The notes below the pieces were generated by a model that saw only the letters and a program-made list of their open reading frames with translations, had not been told where the DNA came from and searched no databases. Of a stretch of DNA of 5,987 nt, positions 1 through 5,942 are shown piece after piece. Origin of the DNA: an uncultured Myxococcales bacterium (lineage in GTDB: Bacteria > Myxococcota_A > Polyangia > Polyangiales > Polyangiaceae); NCBI GenBank assembly GCA_937998045.1, contig CALKVG010000439.1, forward strand, positions 1-5,987. The letters run 5' to 3'. The position numbers were made by a program, and so were the translations under genes. Position 1 is the first letter of the stretch. Each line of letters opens with the position of its first letter.

Positions 1-70
1 CCACCATCGAGAAAGAGAGCCCTGCGACGAGCGTCAGAGCAAACAGCGCGGGTCGCACGTGGCGGCGCAT
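1..70 (-). CDS. Secreted or lipid-anchored protein, N-terminal signal peptide only (partial)
   Basis: An ATG at 70-68 on the minus strand opens a frame that stays open to the window edge, giving 23 residues. It starts MRRHVRP and continues with an uninterrupted hydrophobic stretch (ALFALTLVAGLSF). A basic n-region followed by a hydrophobic core is the classic start of a Sec signal peptide; the cleavage site or lipobox would lie beyond the window. The mature protein is therefore exported, but its function cannot be read. The start lies 18 bases after the kinase stop codon on the same strand, so the two genes are probably one transcription unit. No good Shine-Dalgarno sequence is visible before the ATG; translation may depend on coupling to the kinase. 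The alternative is a chance open frame, but basic-then-hydrophobic composition right after a stop codon makes a real gene more likely. Confidence 0.55.
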   Translation of the reverse strand, partial: MRRHVRPALFALTLVAGLSFSMV

Positions 71-88
71 GGCGAGAGAATAGCTGCG

Positions 89-1165
89 CTACCGCGCGGG
101 AAAGAGCTCCCTCTTCTGCCAGGTGGGGAGAGCGCGCAGCTCGGCCCAGACCTCCTTCGCCGAGCCGTAACGAAATTGCTCGCGCCGCCGCAGCATTCGG
201 GCGACCAGCTCGCCGAGGGGCGTGCCGATCCGCTCCGCGCGCTGGCGGGGCATCCCTTCGGCGACGCAGCGCACGAGGTCCGGATACGGCGCGTCGAGGG
301 GGACGGCGCTCTCCCCGGTCAGCATCCAGTAAAGGAGGAGGCCAATCTGGTAGATGTCGCTCTGCCTGCTCGTGTAACCGGTCGCGACGATCTCCGGCGC
401 CATGATCGCGTGGTGCACGACGTTCGGGCGGGTCGCGGCCATCCCGCGGAGCTCGGTGCTGATGCCGAAGTCGCTGATCTTGACGATGGGTCGGTCGCTG
501 CCGTGCGAGATCAGGATGTTGCCCGGGTGGAGGTCGTCGTGCACGACGTCGTTGTCGTGGAGAAACTGCACGGCGGCGAGGAGCTGGCGTGCGAGCTCGA
601 TCACCAGTCCCTCCTGCATCGGCGTGCCGAGCATCGAGAGGAGAGGATGATCGCAGCGCTCGAGCGCGAGGAAGAAGAGCGAACCCTGCTCGAAGGCGTC
701 GAAGATGTACACGACGTTCGGGTGTCGTAGCGACAGGAGGCGTTGCACCTCGCGCGCCCACTCCGCGTAGACGTCTGCGTAGGGCCGGTTGGCCGGGCGC
801 ATCATCTTGACCGCATAGATCTGGTCGAAGGGCCCGACGCACTCGTAGACGGCGCCGAACTCCCCCGAGCCGATGATGGCCTGGACGACGTACTCGCCGC
901 GCGTGGACCGCAGAAGGGTGCCGACCTGTGGGTACTGTACGGCGAACGTCGGCACCGGATAGGACGAGGACGGCGTCGGGACCGTGCTGAGCGACGGCGG
1001 TGCCGCAGTCCCCCCGGGCGGCGCGGGCGCGTACGACGGAGCCCCCGGCATCCGCGGCGCGGGCGCGACGCTGACCGCCTGGAGCTTCTGCGTCACGCTC
1101 CCCGGCGCGGGCAGGCCCGACGGGGGAGTCGCGTCGGGATTCGTGCGATCGCGCGGTCCGTTCAC
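89..1165 (-). CDS. Hanks-type (eukaryotic-like) protein kinase, non-RD, cytoplasmic
   Basis: The 358-residue product is predicted to transfer phosphate from ATP to protein Ser/Thr. Residues 1-80 form a Pro/Ala/Ser-rich, probably disordered tail; the kinase domain spans about 84-350 and ends the protein. Visible elements are the glycine loop GSGEFG (99-104), ATP-binding Lys120 (YAVK), helix-C Glu139, catalytic loop HDDLHPGN (209-216) with Asp211 and Asn216, DFG (232-234), APE (256-258) and helix-F Asp270. There is no membrane segment or sensor domain, unlike many bacterial kinases of this family with a C-terminal transmembrane helix. Oddities: the HRD Arg is Asp210, the usual catalytic-loop Lys is His213, and the P+1-loop Thr is His251. 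All core ATP and metal residues remain, so activity is plausible but atypical. The start is GTG, with an in-frame stop eight codons upstream and no clear Shine-Dalgarno; Met39 is an alternative that would remove only disordered tail. A gene for an exported protein follows closely. Substrate unknown. Confidence 0.9.
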   Translation of the reverse strand: MNGPRDRTNPDATPPSGLPAPGSVTQKLQAVSVAPAPRMPGAPSYAPAPPGGTAAPPSLSTVPTPSSSYPVPTFAVQYPQVGTLLRSTRGEYVVQAIIGSGEFGAVYECVGPFDQIYAVKMMRPANRPYADVYAEWAREVQRLLSLRHPNVVYIFDAFEQGSLFFLALERCDHPLLSMLGTPMQEGLVIELARQLLAAVQFLHDNDVVHDDLHPGNILISHGSDRPIVKISDFGISTELRGMAATRPNVVHHAIMAPEIVATGYTSRQSDIYQIGLLLYWMLTGESAVPLDAPYPDLVRCVAEGMPRQRAERIGTPLGELVARMLRRREQFRYGSAKEVWAELRALPTWQKRELFPAR

Positions 1166-1210
1166 GAGAGCGCAATCTACACCGCTTTAGTCGACTATTC
1201 TCGGCTTCTC
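1166..1210. promoter_or_regulatory. Divergent promoter region between kinase and glucosidase
   Basis: Only 45 bases separate the two outward-facing start codons, so both promoters must lie here or inside the neighbouring gene. The stretch is less GC-rich than its surroundings. It contains a perfect 10-base palindrome, TAGTCGACTA, at 1188-1197. Weak -10-like hexamers can be seen: TATTCT at 1196-1201 on the plus strand and TAGATT at 1179-1174 on the minus strand, each matching four of six consensus bases. Neither has a recognisable -35 partner at the normal spacing. Each hexamer lies close enough to its start codon to suit a leaderless or nearly leaderless transcript, and neither gene has a Shine-Dalgarno sequence. 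The region's role follows from gene orientation; the exact elements are guesses. Confidence 0.4.
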
Positions 1211-3868
1211 ATGCGCGCACGCACGGCGGAGCACCGGAGACTGGAAGAAGCACGCGAGGCCGCGACGGAAAAGAAATGGCGCCGATGGGGGACGTACCTG
1301 CCCGAGCGCCAGTGGGGCACGGTCCGCGAGGATTACTCGGAGGACGGCGAGGCGTGGGACTACTTCCCGTTCGAGCACGCGGCGTCGCGCGCGTACCGCT
1401 GGGGAGACGACGGGCTCCTTGGCCTCTGCGACAACCGAGGCCTCGCCTGCTTCTCGATCGCGCTCTGGAACGGCGCCGACGCCTTCCTCAAGGAGCGCCT
1501 CTTCGGCGTGTCGGGCCGCGAGGGCAACCATGGCGAGGACGTGAAGGAGCTCTACTGGTACCTCGACGCGACGCCGACGTGCTCGTACGCGCGCGCCCTC
1601 TACAAGTACCCGCAGCGCGCGTTCCCTTACTCCGAGCTCCGCGAGCGCGCGCGCATCGCGACGCGTCGCGACCGCGAGCCGGAGATCCTCGACACGTCGG
1701 CGTTCGCCGACAACCGGTACTTCGACGTGTGCGTCGAGTACGCCAAGGAGGACGTCAACGACCTCGTCATGCGCATCACGGCGCACAACCGCGGGCCGAC
1801 GCCTGCACCGCTCGTGGTCCTGCCGCAGCTCTGGTTCCGCAACACGTGGAGCTGGTCGTTCGAGGCGCCGCGCCCGGAGCTCTTCGCGCTCGAGAGCTTC
1901 GGCGACGTGCACGTCGTCGAGACCGCGCACGAGCACCTCGGGCGCTTCTGGCTCTACGCGGAGGGGGCGAACGATCTCCTCTTCACCGAGAACGACTCGA
2001 ACGTGCCGCGGCTCTGGGGCGCCCCCGCGCAGAGCCCGTACGTGAAGGACGCGTTTCACGAGGCGATCGTCAAGCGGCGCTACGACGCCGTGAACCCGGC
2101 GCGGCGCGGGACCAAAGTCGGCGCGAAGTACTCGACGGTGCTCCAGCCGGGCGAGTCGATCACGGTTCGCCTGCGGTACACGAACCGCTCGCGCATGCAG
2201 CCGTTCGCCGACTTCGACGTCGTCTTCGAGCGGCGCATCCGCGAGGCCGACGAATTCTACGCAGCCGTCGCGCCGGGCTCCCTCTCCGACGACGAGCGCC
2301 GCATCTTCCGGCAGGCGACGGCAGGCCTCTTCTGGAGCAAGCAGTACTACGCGTACGACATCGAGCGCTGGCTGCGCGGGGACCCCGGTCAGCCGGAGCC
2401 GCCGGCGTTGCGCTGGAGCGGCCGCAACCGCGAGTGGCGCCACCTCTACAACTCCGAGGTGCTCTCGATGCCCGACAAGTGGGAGTACCCCTGGTACGCC
2501 GCGTGGGACCTCGCGTTCCACTGCATCCCGCTGGCGCTGGTCGATCCGGATTTCTCCAAGCAGCAGCTGAAGCTCCTCCTCCGCGAGTGGTACATGCACC
2601 CGAACGGGCAGATCCCCGCGTACGAGTGGCAGCTCGGGGACGTGAACCCGCCGGTGCACGCGTGGGCGGCCTACCGCGTCTACCAGATCGAGCGGCGCAC
2701 GACCGGGCGCGCCGACCGCGACTTCCTCGAGTCGGTGTTCCTCAAGCTGATGCTGAACTTCACCTGGTGGGTGAACCGCAAGGACACCGGGGGTCGCAAC
2801 GTCTTCGAGGGCGGCTTCCTCGGCCTCGACAACATCGGCGTCTTCGATCGAAGCAAGCCGCTGCCAGGCGGCGGCACGCTCGAGCAGGCCGACGCGACGG
2901 CCTGGATGGGCATGTACTGCCTCAACATGCTCGACATCGCCCTCGAGCTCGCGCGCGAGAGCCCGAGCTACCAGGATGTGGCCAACAAGTTCTTCGAGCA
3001 CTTCCTGTCGATCGCCCACGCGATGAACCACCTCGCCGGCAACGTGTGCCTCTGGGACGAGGAAGACGGCTTCTACTACGACGTCCTGCGCCGGCCGACG
3101 GGCGAGGCCGTCCCGGTGCGCGCGCGCTCGATGGTCGGACTGACGCCGCTCTTCGCGGTGTCGACGATCGAGCCGGATACGGTCGAGCGCATGCCCGCGT
3201 TCTGGCGGCGCGCGCGGTGGTTTCTTCAGAATCGCCCCGAGCTCGGGGAGCACTGCCCGCTCATGGAGGTGCCGGGCCGCCTCGAGCGCCGGCTGCTGGC
3301 GCTGGTCGATCGCCAGCGCCTCGTGCGCGTCCTGTCGCGCATGCTCGACGAGACCGAGTTCCTGTCGCCGTACGGCGTGCGCTCGCTTTCCCGCGCCCAC
3401 GCGGCGCGGCCCTACGAGCTTCGCATCGACGGGCAGACGTTTCGCGTCGAATACGAACCGGCCGAGAGCCAGACGGGTCTCTTCGGGGGCAACTCGAACT
3501 GGCGCGGTCCGGTGTGGATGCCGGTCAACTACCTCGTCATCGAGTCGCTGCAAAAGCTCGCGCACTACTACGGCGATTCCCTCAAGGTGGAGTGCCCGAC
3601 GGGCTCGGGCACGATGTGCACCCTGTGGGAGGTCGCCGCCGAGCTCTCGCGCCGGCTCATCCGCCTGTTCGCCCTGGGCCCGGACGGGCGCCGCCCCGTG
3701 CACGGGGCGCGCGATGTCCTTCAGAGCGACCCCCACTTCAAGGACAACGTCACCTTCTACGAGTACTTCCACGCCGAGACCGGCGAGGGACTCGGCGCCC
3801 GGGCGCAGACGGGCTGGACGGCGCTCGTCGCGAAGCTGCTCGATCAGTCGCGACTGTGGAGGCCGTGA
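1211..3868 (+). CDS. Glucosidase of the GH63 / MGH1-like glycoside hydrolase class
   Basis: The 885-residue product resembles the large bacterial proteins annotated simply as glucosidase, related to mannosyl-oligosaccharide glucosidase (GH63); those I recall are about 880-900 residues, so this copy looks full length. It begins TAEHRRLEEAR, then RQWGTVREDYS (34-43), AWDYFPFEHAASRAYRWGDDG (48-68), EGNHGEDVKE (104-113) and PQLWFRNTWSW (205-215), all typical of the family. Residues about 25-350 should form the beta-rich N-terminal domain and about 360-880 the (alpha/alpha)6 catalytic barrel. By analogy with GH63 and the related trehalases, Asp540 in GLDNIG is the likely general acid and Glu851 in FYEYFHAETGEG the likely base; these assignments are inference from motif position. 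There is no signal peptide, so it should act in the cytoplasm on an alpha-glucoside whose identity is not shown. The ATG at 1211 is chosen because it precedes the family N-terminus; upstream sequence in frame lies antisense to the kinase and is low-complexity. No Shine-Dalgarno is visible. Confidence 0.92.
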   Translation: MRARTAEHRRLEEAREAATEKKWRRWGTYLPERQWGTVREDYSEDGEAWDYFPFEHAASRAYRWGDDGLLGLCDNRGLACFSIALWNGADAFLKERLFGVSGREGNHGEDVKELYWYLDATPTCSYARALYKYPQRAFPYSELRERARIATRRDREPEILDTSAFADNRYFDVCVEYAKEDVNDLVMRITAHNRGPTPAPLVVLPQLWFRNTWSWSFEAPRPELFALESFGDVHVVETAHEHLGRFWLYAEGANDLLFTENDSNVPRLWGAPAQSPYVKDAFHEAIVKRRYDAVNPARRGTKVGAKYSTVLQPGESITVRLRYTNRSRMQPFADFDVVFERRIREADEFYAAVAPGSLSDDERRIFRQATAGLFWSKQYYAYDIERWLRGDPGQPEPPALRWSGRNREWRHLYNSEVLSMPDKWEYPWYAAWDLAFHCIPLALVDPDFSKQQLKLLLREWYMHPNGQIPAYEWQLGDVNPPVHAWAAYRVYQIERRTTGRADRDFLESVFLKLMLNFTWWVNRKDTGGRNVFEGGFLGLDNIGVFDRSKPLPGGGTLEQADATAWMGMYCLNMLDIALELARESPSYQDVANKFFEHFLSIAHAMNHLAGNVCLWDEEDGFYYDVLRRPTGEAVPVRARSMVGLTPLFAVSTIEPDTVERMPAFWRRARWFLQNRPELGEHCPLMEVPGRLERRLLALVDRQRLVRVLSRMLDETEFLSPYGVRSLSRAHAARPYELRIDGQTFRVEYEPAESQTGLFGGNSNWRGPVWMPVNYLVIESLQKLAHYYGDSLKVECPTGSGTMCTLWEVAAELSRRLIRLFALGPDGRRPVHGARDVLQSDPHFKDNVTFYEYFHAETGEGLGARAQTGWTALVAKLLDQSRLWRP

Positions 3869-3937
3869 GAAAGTGCAACGTCGATTCTCCGGGTCGCCGC
3901 CGGTCGCTCCCCGCGAGCGGGCGCCTGCCCCAGCGTC

Positions 3938-3957
3938 ATCACGGTTCGTCCTGTGAT
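3938..3957. repeat. Imperfect inverted repeat ahead of the small methyltransferase gene
   Basis: In the 104-base gap after the glucosidase (3869-3972), ATCAC (3938-3942) pairs with GTGAT (3953-3957). The match extends inward by GG/CC if a single T bulge is allowed. The repeat ends 15 bases before the ATG at 3973, so it could be an operator or a leader hairpin for that gene. There is no T-run, so it is not a normal intrinsic terminator. Arms this short can arise by chance. The rest of the gap is GC-rich and holds nothing else I can support. Confidence 0.25.
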
Positions 3958-3972
3958 AGAAGCGCGCTCTCG

Positions 3973-4557
3973 ATGAGCGCTTCGTTCGACGCGACCTACT
4001 TCCGCCGGTACTACGAGTCGCGACGGTCGCGGGTCTACGGAAGCGAGCAGATCGAGCATCTGGCGGCGGGCGTCGCGGGGCTCGTCCACTGGTTCGGCGG
4101 CGAGATCGAGCGCGTCCTCGACGTCGGCGCAGGCATCGGGCTCTGGAAGAACTGGTTCGCCTCGCACATGCCCGGCGTGCGCTACCGCTCGATCGACGTG
4201 AGCGACTACGCGTGCGCGACGTACGGCCACGAGAAGCGCGACGTCTCGACGTGGCGTGCGCGCGAGAAGTTCGACCTCATCGTCTGCCAGGGCGTTCTGC
4301 CGTACCTGGACGACGGCGCGTGCGCGAAGGCCATCGCGAACATGGGCGCGATGTGTCGCGGATTTCTCTACCTCGAGGCGATCACGGCGCGCGACCTGCG
4401 CGAAGTGTGCGACCGCTCGCGCACGGACGTCAGCGTTCGCGCGAGGCCGGCGTCGTTCTACCGGAAGCTCCTCGCGAAGTCGTTCGAGTCGCTCGGCTGC
4501 GGGCTCTACGCCGTGAAGGGAAGCGACTTCGTCTTCTACGACCTCGAGCGAGGGTAG
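3973..4557 (+). CDS. Class I SAM-dependent methyltransferase, small, substrate unknown
   Basis: The 194-residue product has the Rossmann methyltransferase pattern. Motif I is VLDVGAGIG (48-56), which binds S-adenosylmethionine. An acidic residue at the end of strand 2, Asp75 in SIDVSDYA, should hold the ribose. Asp90 in EKRDVS fits the adenine-side position, and motif IV is FDLIVCQGVLPYLDD (100-114). The N-terminus FDATYFRRYYES and the C-terminal segment ARPASFYRKLLAKSFESLGCGLY recall a compact stand-alone methyltransferase group seen in several high-GC bacteria. No substrate-binding domain is fused, so a small molecule, lipid or protein target cannot be distinguished. There is no signal peptide; it is cytoplasmic. 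The ATG at 3973 is chosen because the frame upstream of it is low-complexity and non-coding; a weak AGAAG at 3958-3962 is the only ribosome-site candidate. The frame stays open leftward through the glucosidase gene, but that is a shadow, not a fusion. The gene may be read from its own promoter or as the second gene after the glucosidase. Confidence 0.85.
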   Translation: MSASFDATYFRRYYESRRSRVYGSEQIEHLAAGVAGLVHWFGGEIERVLDVGAGIGLWKNWFASHMPGVRYRSIDVSDYACATYGHEKRDVSTWRAREKFDLIVCQGVLPYLDDGACAKAIANMGAMCRGFLYLEAITARDLREVCDRSRTDVSVRARPASFYRKLLAKSFESLGCGLYAVKGSDFVFYDLERG

Positions 4558-4567
4558 GGGACTCGCC

Positions 4568-5800
4568 TCAGCCGAGTACCGCGAACTTCAGGTATCGCCC
4601 CTCGGGGAACGCGGCGAGGGTGGGATGATCCGGCCCGGGCCCGTGCGTCTCGAGCACCGAGAGCGCACGCCGTCCGAGCGCGGTGTCGTCCAGCGTGGCG
4701 AGGAACGCCTCGACGCCCACGTGGCTCGAGCAGGAGGCCGCGCAGAAGATGCCCCCGGGCGCGAGCACCTCGACGCACGCGCGGTGCAGCGCCCGGTACG
4801 CCGCCAGCGCTCGCGGGACCGCCTTTTCGTTCGGCGCGAAGCTCGGTGGATCGCTCACGACGAGGTCCCAGGTCTCGCCGCGCGCTCGCGCGCCGTCCAG
4901 GAACGCGCGCACCTCCGCGGTGACGAACGCGTGGCGTCCGGGGTCGACGCCGGCGGCCCGGAAGCTCGCCTGCGCCGTCGCGTGCGCGGCCGTCGCCACG
5001 TCGACGCTCGTGACATGCAGCGCGCCGCCGCGCGCCGCATGCACGGAGAACCCCCCGGCGTACGAAAAGAGGTTGAGCACGCGCCGCTCGCGCGCGAGGT
5101 CCCCGACCCGGCGCCGGTTCTCGCGCTGGTCGAGGAACGCCCCGGTCTTCTGGCCGTGTGCGATGTCGACGACGAACGGGATACCGTATTCGCGCACGGT
5201 CACCGTCGGCGGCGGAGGTTCGCCGAAGAGCACGTCCAGCTGCGGCACCTCGCCCTTTCCTCCGGTCCGGTGTAGGAGCGTGTGCACGCCATCCGCCTCG
5301 AGCGCGGGCTCCATCGCCGCAGCGAACTCGGCGACGCGCGCCCGGGCGGCCTCACCGTCGGTCCGGAGGACCGCCGCCTGCCCATAACGGTCGACGACGA
5401 ACCCGGGCATCCGGTCGCCCTCGCCGTGGAGGACCCGGTAGGCGTTGCAAGCGGTCACGTCGAAGAGGCGCCCGCGCAGCTCGATCGCCCGGAGGCCGCG
5501 CTCCCGCCAGAGGACGTCGTCGATGGGCTCGCGTCCGTGCGTCCACATCCGCACCGCGATCGGGGAGCCCGGTTCTGCGAGGCCGCGGCCGACGGGAGAT
5601 CCGTCCGCCGAGAGCACCTGGACCTCCTCGCCCGGGTGCGCGCCGTCGAGTCCGCGCGCGATGGACTCGCGCCACACCCACGGGTGCCCTCGCTCCAGCG
5701 TCGAGACAATCGCCCGGTTTCGCGTGCCGACGGCACGTCTCGGGCTCTGCCCGAGCGTGGTCGAGTCCTGAAGCACGACCTCGCGCACCTTCTTGGGCAT
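4568..5800 (-). CDS. rlmI: RlmI-type 23S rRNA (cytosine-C5) methyltransferase
   Basis: The 410-residue product matches the RlmI class, which in E. coli (396 residues) methylates C1962 of 23S rRNA at carbon 5 using SAM. An N-terminal PUA-like RNA-binding domain includes RGHPWVW (37-43). A central domain carries GDRMPGFVVDRYG (128-140), then QKTGAFLDQREN (217-228), a strong family signature. The SAM fold has motif I VLNLFSYAGGF (241-251), Asp267 at the end of strand 2, motif IV SDPPSF (316-321), and SCS (356-358), whose Cys357 is the presumed nucleophile. ATG at 5800-5798 is chosen over an in-frame TTG at 5836; GGAG lies only two bases before the ATG, an unusually tight spacing, and in-frame GTGs at codons 5 and 9 are alternatives. 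About 25 residues precede the point where most relatives seem to begin. The gene converges on the small methyltransferase with a 10-base gap and looks like an independent housekeeping gene. The exact target base is inferred from family. Confidence 0.9.
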   Translation of the reverse strand: MPKKVREVVLQDSTTLGQSPRRAVGTRNRAIVSTLERGHPWVWRESIARGLDGAHPGEEVQVLSADGSPVGRGLAEPGSPIAVRMWTHGREPIDDVLWRERGLRAIELRGRLFDVTACNAYRVLHGEGDRMPGFVVDRYGQAAVLRTDGEAARARVAEFAAAMEPALEADGVHTLLHRTGGKGEVPQLDVLFGEPPPPTVTVREYGIPFVVDIAHGQKTGAFLDQRENRRRVGDLARERRVLNLFSYAGGFSVHAARGGALHVTSVDVATAAHATAQASFRAAGVDPGRHAFVTAEVRAFLDGARARGETWDLVVSDPPSFAPNEKAVPRALAAYRALHRACVEVLAPGGIFCAASCSSHVGVEAFLATLDDTALGRRALSVLETHGPGPDHPTLAAFPEGRYLKFAVLG

Positions 5801-5942
5801 GGCTCCGGATGTAGACGCGGTGTGCCTCTGCCTCAAGGACGTCTCTGGCTGCGGCCGGAGCTGGTGTCGCAGCTCCTATGTGCCAACGTGCGCCCGACCG
5901 TGGGAGTTGCGCGCATGGATTTCGGACGCGCATGCCATACTC
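5801..5942 (-). promoter_or_regulatory. Upstream region of the rRNA methyltransferase gene, with a 7-base inverted repeat
   Basis: This is the last genomic stretch before adaptor sequence and should hold the promoter and leader of the leftward rRNA methyltransferase gene. No convincing -35/-10 pair is visible. Its clearest structure is a perfect inverted repeat, GGAGCTG (5857-5863) and CAGCTCC (5870-5876), separated by six bases and lying about 57-76 bases before the chosen ATG. It could fold as a hairpin in the leader RNA or serve as a protein-binding dyad. I see no supported gene on either strand here; the leftward frame running through it from 5957 starts inside the adaptor. Confidence 0.35.

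Noticed and set aside
59..730. A 223-codon rightward frame opposite the kinase.
   Set aside because: Shadow of the kinase gene; the kinase motifs on the other strand are clear.
743..1210. A longer glucosidase with a 156-residue N-terminal extension.
   Set aside because: The extension is antisense to the kinase domain and has low-complexity Arg-rich composition; the family N-terminus begins right after the ATG at 1211.
1187..3772. An 861-codon open frame antisense to the glucosidase.
   Set aside because: It mirrors a GC-rich gene in which stop codons are rare on the opposite strand. Its translation is dominated by Arg, Glu, Ala, Val and Leu with no recognisable domain, while the sense strand encodes an unmistakable glycoside hydrolase.
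3904..3920. A GC-rich hairpin (CGCTC/GAGCG) after the glucosidase as a terminator.
   Set aside because: The stem is only five to six pairs and is not followed by a T-run; such stems are common in sequence this GC-rich.
1276..4557. A 1093-codon rightward frame suggesting a giant protein fused to the small methyltransferase.
   Set aside because: Everything before 3973 is Arg/Ala/Pro-rich low-complexity shadow of the glucosidase gene; only the last 194 residues carry a real domain.
4558..4567. A bidirectional terminator between the two converging methyltransferase genes.
   Set aside because: Only ten bases separate the stop codons and no inverted repeat with flanking A/T runs is visible.
4625..5387. 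Rightward frames of 216 and 234 codons opposite the rRNA methyltransferase.
   Set aside because: Antisense shadows with no domain; the leftward protein has strong family signatures throughout.
3973..5800. Two adjacent methyltransferases as a modification or defence module.
   Set aside because: They converge on opposite strands. One is a housekeeping-type rRNA enzyme, the other a generic small methyltransferase, and there is no nuclease or specificity subunit nearby.
5862..5882. A sigma-54-like promoter (TTGGCAC followed by GC) on the minus strand upstream of the rRNA methyltransferase.
   Set aside because: The -24 part looks fair but the spacing to any GC is 9 or 12 bases instead of 10, and the expected TTGC is absent.
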